Assembly (NCBI GenBank): GCA_023381095.1
Contig: JAMCTO010000144.1
Location: 1-6,767 of the forward strand
Reading direction: 5' to 3'
DNA length: 6,767 bases
DNA from: Bacillota bacterium
GTDB lineage: Bacteria > Bacillota > Sulfobacillia > Sulfobacillales > Sulfobacillaceae
In this document: positions 1 through 6,136 of the stretch, piece by piece
Numbering within the stretch: position 1 is the stretch's first letter
How the letters are laid out: each line of letters starts with the position of its first letter
Translations under genes and position numbers: made by a program
Notes under the pieces: model-generated
The model's database searches: none
What the model saw: only the letters and a program-made list of their open reading frames with translations
What the model was told of the DNA's origin: nothing

Positions 1-55
1 TCTCCAAAACTAATTGCGCTTTCAAAGCCGGTGTGTGGTGTTTTCGAATAGCCAT
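1..55 (-). CDS. IS3-family transposase OrfA, N-terminal fragment
   Basis: Only the first 18 codons are in the window, and the gene runs off the left edge. The minus strand reads MAIRKHHTPALKAQLVLE, which matches the typical beginning of IS3-family OrfA proteins (M-x-x-R-K-H/R-x-T-P-x-F/L-K-A-x-x-V-L-E). OrfA carries the helix-turn-helix that recognises the element's ends, and in IS3 elements it is normally followed by OrfB, the DDE integrase, through a -1 frameshift. Neither the helix-turn-helix nor OrfB can be seen here. A purine-rich AAGGGG stretch lies about 15 bases before the ATG, a rather long spacing. Whether the element is intact cannot be judged. Confidence 0.75.
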   Translation of the reverse strand, partial: MAIRKHHTPALKAQLVLE

Positions 56-102
56 AGTGTATCAAACGCGACCCCTTTTTTGTGTCCGATTTTCTGGGTC
101 CA
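1..102 (-). mobile_element. Partial IS3-family insertion sequence, one end
   Basis: This is the end of an insertion sequence that continues beyond the left edge. On the minus strand it begins with a terminal-repeat-like run, TGGACCCAGAAAATCGG, with the outermost base at about 102. It opens with the TG dinucleotide usual for IS3-family ends and continues into an OrfA reading frame starting at 55. The opposite end and the target duplication are outside the window, so the boundary rests on one end only. IS3 assignment comes from the OrfA N-terminus plus the style of the repeat; the subgroup is not determined. Confidence 0.72.
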
Positions 103-107
103 TTATA
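102..107 (-). promoter_or_regulatory. Possible -10 box at the IS junction
   Basis: The minus strand reads TATAAT directly at the outer edge of the insertion sequence, so the box straddles element and flank. It could form a junction promoter driving OrfA. No good -35 box is found 16-18 bases upstream, and the flank there holds two direct copies of CCTAAGA (109-115 and 118-124 on the plus strand, read in reverse). The call rests on a single perfect hexamer. Confidence 0.25.
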
Positions 108-124
108 CTCTTAGGCTTCTTAGG

Positions 125-467
125 TTAGAGGAAACCAGCCAAAGTTAGTTGATCGGGCAGGTTTAAGTCTTTTATGCTGACGAAACACACGCCGTCAACA
201 TTAAATTTTTGTGCACTGGGTTTCTACGCCCAAGACGACTGGAATGGACGACCCATCAAAGCCCTTTGCAGGCAAAACCGAGGAGTTTTTTGACTCGCCG
301 AAGCGACCGTTCAAGAGATTTCCCTGATGCTCCACACCTATGAAGATCATTTCCATCAAGTTGCGTTCCAGAAATTCCCATGGCCAACTCGATGCGTCGA
401 TTGAAATTTCAGCGTCAAAAGGGTGCTGAGTTGGTCTTTTCGGTGACCGCCACACTCCTCGAAACAT
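125..467 (-). pseudogene. Possible decayed coding remnant, unrecognised
   Basis: On the minus strand an open frame runs from an ATG at 467 to a stop at 201. Near 225 the protein-like reading seems to shift to the neighbouring frame and go on through VDGVCFVSIKDLNLPDQL to a stop at 125. Joined across that shift the text looks more like protein than either frame alone, which suggests a frameshifted relic. There is no convincing ribosome site at 467, no neighbour that explains it, and I do not recognise the family. It lies between the insertion-sequence end and the hairpin region, a typical place for decaying DNA. It may simply be a chance open frame. Confidence 0.25.
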
Positions 468-478
468 TCGGTGGCGGT
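446..478. repeat. Inverted repeat, GC-rich hairpin
   Basis: ACCGCCAC (446-453) and GTGGCGGT (471-478) are perfect 8-base inverted arms around a 17-base loop. No run of T follows on either strand, so it does not look like an intrinsic terminator. It lies in the gene-free stretch and its role is unknown. Confidence 0.5.
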
Positions 479-522
479 GGGTTTGCGCGGGACAAATTTC
501 GGGCAGTAGCGACGATGAAAGG

Positions 523-560
523 CCTCAAACTTTGAGGAAATTCCTCAATTGTTAATTGAG
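523..560. repeat. Three interlocked palindromes (CTCAA/TTGAG array)
   Basis: Three perfect inverted repeats share arms. CCTCAAA-C-TTTGAGG spans 523-537, TTGAGGAA-A-TTCCTCAA spans 532-548, and CTCAATT-GTT-AATTGAG spans 544-560. The same CTCAA core therefore occurs four times in alternating orientation within 38 bases, with dyad centres near 530, 540 and 552, roughly one helical turn apart. Such spacing suits cooperative protein binding or alternative hairpins. It sits about 350 bases upstream of the operon promoter, so a role in that promoter is not obvious. Confidence 0.6.
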
Positions 561-625
561 AGTTGTGGGCTTAAGACTGGGGGAATCCGCGGACAGTCAG
601 AGCAGGGTGACCCCGAGGCGTTGAG

Positions 626-884
626 TTAATCCCGCGTGGTGAGTTTTTGCCGGGGTGTCATTACGCTGAGACTCTTACAATACGTGTCGTCGGCAACGGT
701 AACCGCTTCTTGGGCCAACGCCTTCCAACACTCGGGAGTTTTCAATGTGCGAAAGGCATCATTGACCCGCGGTTTGTTAGGATTTCAGGCGGTCGATGGT
801 AGACAAAAACTGTTTGCCGTGCTCCCGATAACTAGCGTTGCGGTTGGCAACAGAATACTGAATCAAATTTTTTGTAACTTCCAT
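626..884 (-). pseudogene. Frameshifted helical protein remnant, unrecognised
   Basis: On the minus strand an ATG at 884 opens a 35-codon frame (beginning MEVTKNLIQYSVANRNASYR) that stops at 777. In the overlapping frame, protein-like sequence continues as NKPRVNDAFRTLKTPECWKA and further to a TAA at 626. Joined by one frameshift near 780, the two halves give about 85 residues of charged, helix-rich sequence, compatible with the C-terminal part of a larger protein whose N-terminal part is gone: a stop codon lies a short way upstream of the ATG, near 921. I do not recognise the family. It points towards the operon promoter from the opposite strand and has no ribosome site. Chance is possible. 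Confidence 0.3.
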
Positions 885-885
885 G

Positions 886-915
886 TAGACATCACGGAAA
901 TGGTAAGCGTATAAT
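886..915 (+). promoter_or_regulatory. Sigma-A-like promoter of the operon
   Basis: The -35 box TAGACA (886-891; five of six bases match TTGACA) and the -10 box TATAAT (910-915; perfect) are separated by 18 bases. Transcription would start near 921-923 and leave a leader of about 33 bases before the first start codon. No other comparable promoter was noticed between the operon genes, so this one probably drives the whole cluster. Confidence 0.65.
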
Positions 916-927
916 CAGAATTGATTA
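912..927. promoter_or_regulatory. Operator-like dyad over -10 box and start site
   Basis: TAATCA-GAAT-TGATTA is a perfect 6-base inverted repeat with a 4-base centre. It overlaps the last four bases of the -10 box and the predicted transcription start, a position where a bound protein would block RNA polymerase. The ROK-type repressor encoded third in the operon is the natural candidate to bind it. A weaker TAAA-GTTA-TTTA dyad follows at 926-937. That this is an operator is inference from position and symmetry. Confidence 0.45.
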
Positions 928-940
928 AAGTTATTTACTA

Positions 941-946
941 AAGGAG
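941..946 (+). promoter_or_regulatory. Ribosome binding site of the first operon gene
   Basis: AAGGAG lies eight bases before the ATG at 955, a near-ideal Shine-Dalgarno sequence and spacing. It fixes the start of the first gene. Confidence 0.8.
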
Positions 947-954
947 AACAGATT

Positions 955-1932
955 ATGGCGACGCAATCTCTGTTGGTCTCGAAGGACTTTGGGTGGTTCA
1001 ATGAGCATCCAGAATTTATCGTGCGAACCAGTCCGGCTGACCAGGATGGGTATTGGGTAGGGGCTCCGGGGGTGTTTTACGATAACGAGGATAAGGCTAT
1101 CTATTTATATTATCGGCTGAGGCGACCGCGTGGTTCGGGTCGGGGCTACGAAGCGCGCATTGCAAAAAGCACCGATGGAATATCTTTCACTGACGTGTGG
1201 AAAGTCACGCAAGAAGAATTAGACTCGCCGTCAGTGGAACGGGGTGCTTTGACGAAAAAAGATGGTCAGTGGATTTTTTACGTGAGCTACGTCAATGGGC
1301 GAACACATCAGTGGCAGATTGATCAGGTGAGGGCTGATCGAGTTGAAGATTTCGACATCAGAACCCGCCAAACGGAGATTTCTCCAGAGATAATTGGGGC
1401 GCATGCCGTAAAAGATCCTGTTCTTGTAAGTGTTGGGCCTTTAAGCTTTATGTATGTCAGTTATGCTCCCAAAGAGCTCGTAGACAGTGCAGATACTGTG
1501 GAAGGATTGCATGCCAGTGACGATGTTTTTACCACTGGTCGCGTGCGATCTCACACGGGGTTAGCCATCGCTGTCGGGAATAGTCACCATAAGTGGATTG
1601 GAGAAGTACTCGGATCCTCGGGGACTGGATGGGATTCATTGGTGTCAAGAATTTCAGGCCTGGTTAAAGTGGAGAACCTTTACTTGGCATTTTATGATGG
1701 TGCGGCCGATGTTAAAGAGAACTACGAAGAACGGGTGGGATTGGCCATTACGAGTGATCTCAGGAGATTTTACAAAGTGCCTGATGATGGGCCGTGGATC
1801 CAGTCTCAATACGGGTCACTACGATATGTGGCTCCAATTCAGACATCGGATGGAATGTTCCTTTATTATGAAGCAAGAACACAAAGTGGTGCCCATGTTC
1901 TATGCGGTCGGAAAGTAGGCCTGATGGGGTAA
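955..1932 (+). CDS. Putative beta-propeller glycosidase-like protein (GH43/GH130-like fold)
   Basis: A 325-residue protein with repeating blade-like signatures suggestive of the five-bladed propeller of GH32/43/68/117/130 enzymes. APGVFYDNEDKAIYLYYR (residues 37-54) is followed by an IAKSTDG turn (69-75), GALTKKDGQWIFYVSY (97-112), VKDPVLV (152-158) with FMYVSY (165-170), NLYLAFYDG (241-249) with GLAITSDL (262-269), and a closing MFLYYEARTQSGAHVL (301-316). Asp154 and Glu95 are candidate active-site residues, but I could not align them securely with a known family. There is no signal peptide, so it should be cytoplasmic. It leads the operon and ends one base into the start of the MurQ fusion gene. 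In this setting a role in cleaving a muropeptide or other amino-sugar glycoside is plausible but unproven. Fold call moderate; substrate unknown. Confidence 0.6.
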   Translation: MATQSLLVSKDFGWFNEHPEFIVRTSPADQDGYWVGAPGVFYDNEDKAIYLYYRLRRPRGSGRGYEARIAKSTDGISFTDVWKVTQEELDSPSVERGALTKKDGQWIFYVSYVNGRTHQWQIDQVRADRVEDFDIRTRQTEISPEIIGAHAVKDPVLVSVGPLSFMYVSYAPKELVDSADTVEGLHASDDVFTTGRVRSHTGLAIAVGNSHHKWIGEVLGSSGTGWDSLVSRISGLVKVENLYLAFYDGAADVKENYEERVGLAITSDLRRFYKVPDDGPWIQSQYGSLRYVAPIQTSDGMFLYYEARTQSGAHVLCGRKVGLMG

Positions 1933-3851
1933 TGATGCCTGGCATCGTCTTATGGGGAACTCTTAAAGAGCATACATTGGTTCAAGTCGATAGCGGGCAA
2001 CCCGTCATACGTGTCGTCACCGACTTCTCGGAGTGGGTGGGAGCGACACACGATGAGTTGCTCCTTAAACAGCCAAATTTGAACGTGTGGATTACCGAGG
2101 CGGCGTTGCGGCATTGGGCTGATGAGGATGTTCGGTGGCCCTCGGCGCGTATGGTTGTTGCGTCTGGTGAGGCGGCGGAACTTGTCGATATTGCGCATTG
2201 GTATGCAACGAAATTGAAGGCTATGAATATCTCTGGTGTGTTCGGAGCACCTGACGGGATCCTAAGTCACACAAGTATACCGTGGGTCGGAGACTCCCTG
2301 TGTCGATTCGCAGAACAGGGATTTCATCGGGGAGGATTTCGCGTAGGGGTAGCGGTTGAGGATGATAGCCATGGAACCAGGTGGCGCATAGAAGGGGCCG
2401 ACGTCATCCCGTTGTCGTTGCACGATACCGTGTTCGCTCCTTGGTATTGGGGTTTCGTCGGTGAGATTTTTGGGGGTCAAAGAGAAAGCAGGGAATCGTA
2501 CCCCGTACCACATCCCAATTCAGTGCGAGATCAGATCAATCACATGCGCACGCAGAGCATTCACCTAGTTGATGACCCTCAGGTGCTGCCATATTCTAGC
2601 GCAACTTGCTTTGTGGTGAAGTCTCCGGATACCGCGATCAAACTTTCTGCAGCGCGGGTCCTTACCACACATACGGAGGCGGGGATTCCCGTGGTGCCGA
2701 TATGGATTGATGAGGTTCCCCCGAACACAGAGCGGGAAGGAGTTGTGGTCGCATACAACAATCTGTCGATTCTTGGAACAGCCCCTGCGAAGATGGTTAA
2801 GGTACAGGTGTTTGACAATCATCCCGTGGTGTGGGTGACATTAAGAGAGAAACTCATCGGACGATCGGGTTGGTTTGGGAGAGCTCCTGTCCGTCTCGAT
2901 GGGCAATATGAGGCAACGCACACGACCCATTACGGAACCGAACAACCTCATCCAGATATAGAGTTGCGATGGTTGAATTCGCGACCCTTGCAGGACACGA
3001 TGCATCGATGGATTACATCGGAGCAACAAGCGATAGGCCAAATTCGTCCGATGATTGCCACACTGGAACGCATCATTGTGGAAGTGACGGACCGGTATCG
3101 TGCGGGCGCTCGGATTTTTTATGTCGGGGCTGGCTCAGCGGGTCGCGCAGGTGTGATGGATGCGGTTGAACTGCCCCCAACTTTCGGAATACCCCCTGAT
3201 CGGGTGCAGGCAATTTTAGCGGGCGGCATGGGGGCCTTTGAAAAGGCCCAAGAGGGGGAGGAGGATAACTTTGTCGAAGGACAAAGGAAAATCGCTTCTG
3301 TAAATGCGCAGCCGACAGACGTCGTGTTGGGAATTTCCGCACACGGAGACACACCTTTTGTCTTGGGAGCACTGAGTGAAGCAAGAAATCGGGGATGTTA
3401 TACCATAGCCCTGGTAAACAATTTGGGTACACGGATTGCTGCCGAAGCAAAAGAGGTAGTGTTCGTGGATAGTGGGCCCGAAATTTTGCTTGGTTCAACT
3501 CGATTAAAAGCCGGCACTGTGGAAAAAGTTGTCCTCAACATGATCTCGACCTTGGTGATGGTGAAGATGGGACGCAGTTACGATAATTTGATGATCGATT
3601 TTAAAGCCAGTAATGACAAGTTACGAGAACGCGCGGTGCGAATCTTCATGATAGCCACAGGCGAACCTCGCGCGATAGCACAAGACATGCTGAGGCGCGC
3701 TCATGGGAATCTCCCCGCGGCACTGGCGATGCAAATGTGTGGATTATCGGAAACTGACGCGGAAGCATCGCTTACCGTTCAGACGCTCTCGACGTTGCTA
3801 GGTTCTAAGAAAAGAGAGGAGAAGACCATCCATCATGGGTCGAGGGCTTAA
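1932..3851 (+). CDS. murQ: Degenerate GH3/NagZ-like region fused to N-acetylmuramic acid 6-phosphate etherase
   Basis: A 639-residue fusion, twice the usual MurQ length (about 300). The MurQ part starts at residue 336 (TEQ, base 2937). It has the SIS-domain loop GAGSAGRAGVMDA (399-411), the DAVELPPTFG motif with Glu413 matching the catalytic Glu83 of E. coli MurQ, Glu444 in EGEED matching its Glu114, and GSTRLKAGT (521-529). MurQ cleaves the D-lactyl ether of MurNAc-6-P, giving GlcNAc-6-P and lactate. Residues 1-335 resemble a shortened two-domain NagZ (GH3): PSARMV (70-75) and a LRALGIN-like stretch (95-101), DSH (146-148), QSIHLVDDPQVLP (208-220), and a final sandwich-like VVVAYNN plus VVWVTLRE. 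The KHFPGHG motif and the barrel end with the nucleophile are missing. The start at 1932 (TAATG overlap with the previous stop) is preferred over 1902, which lacks a ribosome site. The GH3 homology is my weaker call. Confidence 0.85.
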   Translation: MMPGIVLWGTLKEHTLVQVDSGQPVIRVVTDFSEWVGATHDELLLKQPNLNVWITEAALRHWADEDVRWPSARMVVASGEAAELVDIAHWYATKLKAMNISGVFGAPDGILSHTSIPWVGDSLCRFAEQGFHRGGFRVGVAVEDDSHGTRWRIEGADVIPLSLHDTVFAPWYWGFVGEIFGGQRESRESYPVPHPNSVRDQINHMRTQSIHLVDDPQVLPYSSATCFVVKSPDTAIKLSAARVLTTHTEAGIPVVPIWIDEVPPNTEREGVVVAYNNLSILGTAPAKMVKVQVFDNHPVVWVTLREKLIGRSGWFGRAPVRLDGQYEATHTTHYGTEQPHPDIELRWLNSRPLQDTMHRWITSEQQAIGQIRPMIATLERIIVEVTDRYRAGARIFYVGAGSAGRAGVMDAVELPPTFGIPPDRVQAILAGGMGAFEKAQEGEEDNFVEGQRKIASVNAQPTDVVLGISAHGDTPFVLGALSEARNRGCYTIALVNNLGTRIAAEAKEVVFVDSGPEILLGSTRLKAGTVEKVVLNMISTLVMVKMGRSYDNLMIDFKASNDKLRERAVRIFMIATGEPRAIAQDMLRRAHGNLPAALAMQMCGLSETDAEASLTVQTLSTLLGSKKREEKTIHHGSRA

Positions 3852-5022
3852 TATTTCCTTTGCACATCGCCAAAATCGAAGTCTCCTGCTCCGGTTGATC
3901 CTTCAGCATCCCAAGATCTCTCGAGCTAAATTGGCGGAAATGACGCAACTAACACCGGCTTCTGTTTCCAATATCACCGGTATCCTCATCAAAGAACGAT
4001 ATGTGCATGAAATAGGGGCGCTAGATGAAATTCGATCAGCCGGTCGGCGATCAATTGGGTTGGAAATAAGTAATGGGAATCATTTTACGATAGCGGTGCA
4101 CATGCAACGCCAGCACGCGTCAATCGGAATAGGGAACCTTGATGGGTCCGTCACTCACCAATCGCATATCGCCATCCCAGACCATCCTAACCCGCAGGAT
4201 GTAGCGCGGGATATTGCCAACGTAATAAAAACCAAGATGCGCAACGTGCCTGGTGAACAAGTATTGGGTGTAGGAGTCGGAACATCGGGCATTGTAGATA
4301 CGGAGGCGGGAATGATCTACGCAGCTCTCGCCTATGAGTGGCAACAAGTTCCGTGGGCTTCATTATTGGCGTCTACGACGGGACTGCCCGTAGTGGTGGA
4401 TAATAATGCCCGTGCGATGGCACTCGGCGAGATGCTATTTGGTGGGATGGCGAAATCCGAGTGGCTAGCCTTTTTGTTTGCGGGACAAGGGATAGGATTA
4501 GGGGTACTAGCGGACGGTAAAATGTTCAGTGGCGGACATGGCATTGGTGGAGAATTGGGGCACCTGACAATTAATTGGAAGGGAGAATCCTGTTGGTGCG
4601 GAAATGTGGGATGTTTGGAAACTTATCTAAATCAATCCCGCATTGAATCCATTCTGAGAGTTGGCCAAGGCGAAACCATTAATACGTCCTTGAAAAATCT
4701 TTACCAACGTGGTGCTTATTATGATGTCGTGGATTTGGTGGCGACCGCGTTGGTAGGGATTGTGAATATATTCAACCCGCGCATTATTGTGCTGGGGGGA
4801 TGGTTGGCAGACGCATGGGCTCAGATTGAAACGGATGTGAGGAATACAATAAAAAGTCGCACCCGATTTTGGAACGATCCTCCCGTAGCAATCCGTCCGT
4901 CAATATTGGGAGAGGAAGTCGGTCTTCAGGGTGCCAACGCGGTGGCCTTGGGGCGGTGGATCTATGGACTGGGGCCTCGGTCATATGACGACCAGTTGGA
5001 GGAATCACCTGTAAATCCTTAA
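3835..5022 (+). CDS. ROK-family transcriptional repressor (NagC/XylR type)
   Basis: A 395-residue protein with an N-terminal winged helix-turn-helix (about residues 13-60, with ISRAKLAEMTQLTPASVSNI as the core) and a ROK sugar-binding domain. The ROK signature GGHGIGGELGH (233-243) leads into the zinc site: His243, then CWCGNVGC with Cys253, Cys255 and Cys260, followed by Glu262. The kinase residues are gone. The usual ENDAN motif with its catalytic Asp reads DNNAR (189-193, Asn191 in the Asp place), and the DxGGT phosphate loop near residue 88 is absent. It should therefore bind a sugar ligand without phosphorylating it and act as a regulator. Its gene overlaps the MurQ fusion by 17 bases. 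A GAGGAG site lies 13 bases before the ATG. The likely ligand is MurNAc-6-P, GlcNAc-6-P or a related sugar, by context. The likely target is the dyad at 912-927. Confidence 0.9.
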   Translation: MGRGLNISFAHRQNRSLLLRLILQHPKISRAKLAEMTQLTPASVSNITGILIKERYVHEIGALDEIRSAGRRSIGLEISNGNHFTIAVHMQRQHASIGIGNLDGSVTHQSHIAIPDHPNPQDVARDIANVIKTKMRNVPGEQVLGVGVGTSGIVDTEAGMIYAALAYEWQQVPWASLLASTTGLPVVVDNNARAMALGEMLFGGMAKSEWLAFLFAGQGIGLGVLADGKMFSGGHGIGGELGHLTINWKGESCWCGNVGCLETYLNQSRIESILRVGQGETINTSLKNLYQRGAYYDVVDLVATALVGIVNIFNPRIIVLGGWLADAWAQIETDVRNTIKSRTRFWNDPPVAIRPSILGEEVGLQGANAVALGRWIYGLGPRSYDDQLEESPVNP

Positions 5023-5040
5023 GGGCTGGAAAGAACTGAT

Positions 5041-6102
5041 TTGACAATAATGAGGAAGAAAATGCGAGCATTTGAACCAGTTTCGGATATTCTAAATGAG
5101 GCAGTTACGACTGGCCTCATCCCAGGATTTGTGGCGGTCGCCGGGGTCGGACACGACGTACGGTATCTATATTATGGAGGTCAGGCCCAAGTTTATGCTG
5201 AACGACGACCTATGCGCGAAGACACGCTTTTTGATGTGGCGTCCTTAACTAAGGTAATGGCTACGCTGCCATCGGCTTTAATATTGATCCAACGGGGGTG
5301 CTTTTCTGTAGACACCCCGTTGTCGACCTATTTTCCCCAATATGCTTATGGGCCGAAGTGCAGGGTCTGCATTGGGCACTTGCTGACACATACCGCGGGA
5401 CTCAAAGTCTCTAACCCACCACTATGGGAACGTTTTAGTCAACGCAATGAGATTGTGGAGGCGGCGTTGGCTCAATCTATAGAAAACGAACCGGGCACTG
5501 TCGTGCAATACAGTGATGTGGGTTTCATTATTTTAGGAGAACTCATTGAGCGGGTTACGGGGATCTCATTGGACACGTGGGTCGAAGGTCAGGTATTCCG
5601 TCCGCTTGAGATGCACGATACACGTTATGCGCCGTGGAGCGTGACAAATGTGGCGGCTACTGAGGTTAGGGACGGGAGTCCCACTGTGGGGGTCGTCCAT
5701 GACAAAACGGCTAGGGCGATGCAAGGGGTGGCGGGCCACGCGGGGCTATTTTCGACGGCTATGGACGTAGCACATTATCTCATGATGTGGGCGGGGGCGT
5801 CGAAACTAATAGATGGTAGATTACTCGACCAAGCTGTCTTGCCGAAAACCCCAGAGACGAACGGTAATCGGGGATGGGGCTGGGTTTTGCGGGGGGATAG
5901 TCAAGACATCAGCGGAGAGAGGTGGCCTTCTACAGTCGCTAGTCACACGGGATTTACCGGTACTTCCATTGTGTTTGACCGACCGAGTCATACGTGGGCT
6001 TGTTTATTGACCAATCGCGTGCACTATGGGAGGGACGTAAACATTGCGACCTTGCGTAGGCGTTTTCATACGGCACTGGGCTCAGCCTTCTTTAACGGAT
6101 AG
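5041..6102 (+). CDS. Beta-lactamase-family serine hydrolase, AmiE (YbbE)-like
   Basis: A 353-residue protein of the class C beta-lactamase/esterase family (PF00144). Ser68 in SLTK (68-71) is the nucleophile with Lys71, YSD (157-159) is the Tyr motif, and HTG (302-304) takes the place of KTG. LLTHTAGL (114-121) and GVAGHAGLFSTA (229-240) are family signatures. B. subtilis YbbE (AmiE), encoded beside murQ and nagZ, is described as an N-acetylmuramyl-L-alanine amidase. The same role, removing peptide from MurNAc before MurQ acts, fits here. No signal peptide or membrane segment is seen, so it should act in the cytoplasm. The start is uncertain: a TTG at 5041 has GGAAAG seven bases upstream, and an ATG at 5062 has AGGA five bases upstream and would give a protein seven residues shorter. 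A beta-lactamase or esterase role is less likely in this context. Confidence 0.85.
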   Translation: MTIMRKKMRAFEPVSDILNEAVTTGLIPGFVAVAGVGHDVRYLYYGGQAQVYAERRPMREDTLFDVASLTKVMATLPSALILIQRGCFSVDTPLSTYFPQYAYGPKCRVCIGHLLTHTAGLKVSNPPLWERFSQRNEIVEAALAQSIENEPGTVVQYSDVGFIILGELIERVTGISLDTWVEGQVFRPLEMHDTRYAPWSVTNVAATEVRDGSPTVGVVHDKTARAMQGVAGHAGLFSTAMDVAHYLMMWAGASKLIDGRLLDQAVLPKTPETNGNRGWGWVLRGDSQDISGERWPSTVASHTGFTGTSIVFDRPSHTWACLLTNRVHYGRDVNIATLRRRFHTALGSAFFNG

Positions 6103-6108
6103 ATGATT

Positions 6109-6129
6109 GGAGGACTACGGTGCGAGGAG
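6109..6129 (+). promoter_or_regulatory. Tandem Shine-Dalgarno sites before the last gene
   Basis: GGAGG (6109-6113) and GAGGAG (6124-6129) follow one another in the 34-base gap. The second lies seven bases before the ATG at 6137 and decides that start over the in-frame ATG at 6131, which would leave only one base of spacing. The first lies six bases before a GTG at 6120 that would encode only VRGE before a stop. Confidence 0.5.
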
Positions 6130-6136
6130 AATGATT

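Larger units (their letters stand above)
103..885. other. Gene-free stretch between IS end and operon
   Basis: No intact gene can be supported here on either strand. The stretch holds the two putative coding remnants, the hairpin at 446-478 and the palindrome array at 523-560. The open frame on the plus strand at 636-914 has no ribosome site and an unconvincing composition. The mix of broken frames beside an insertion sequence suggests an eroding boundary of the gene cluster. Confidence 0.55.

Noticed and set aside
230..300. FDGSSI on the minus strand, as in the glutamine synthetase motif.
   Set aside because: The residues around it do not match glutamine synthetase and the frame is short and broken; treated as coincidence.
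636..914. Plus-strand open frame of 92 codons before the operon.
   Set aside because: There is no ribosome site, no recognisable family, and it overlaps the operon promoter; the minus strand looks more protein-like.
1902..1931. Upstream ATG at 1902 as the start of the MurQ fusion.
   Set aside because: It would overlap the previous gene by 31 bases, has no ribosome site, and adds ten residues out of keeping with the following domain; the TAATG at 1932 fits translational coupling better.
3073..3498. Long open frame of 141 codons on the minus strand.
   Set aside because: It lies wholly opposite the MurQ part, whose motifs are clear; its composition (Pro, Arg and Leu rich) is that of an antisense shadow.
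3835..5022. ROK protein as the missing MurNAc or GlcNAc kinase.
   Set aside because: The catalytic Asp and phosphate-loop residues are missing and a DNA-binding domain is present.
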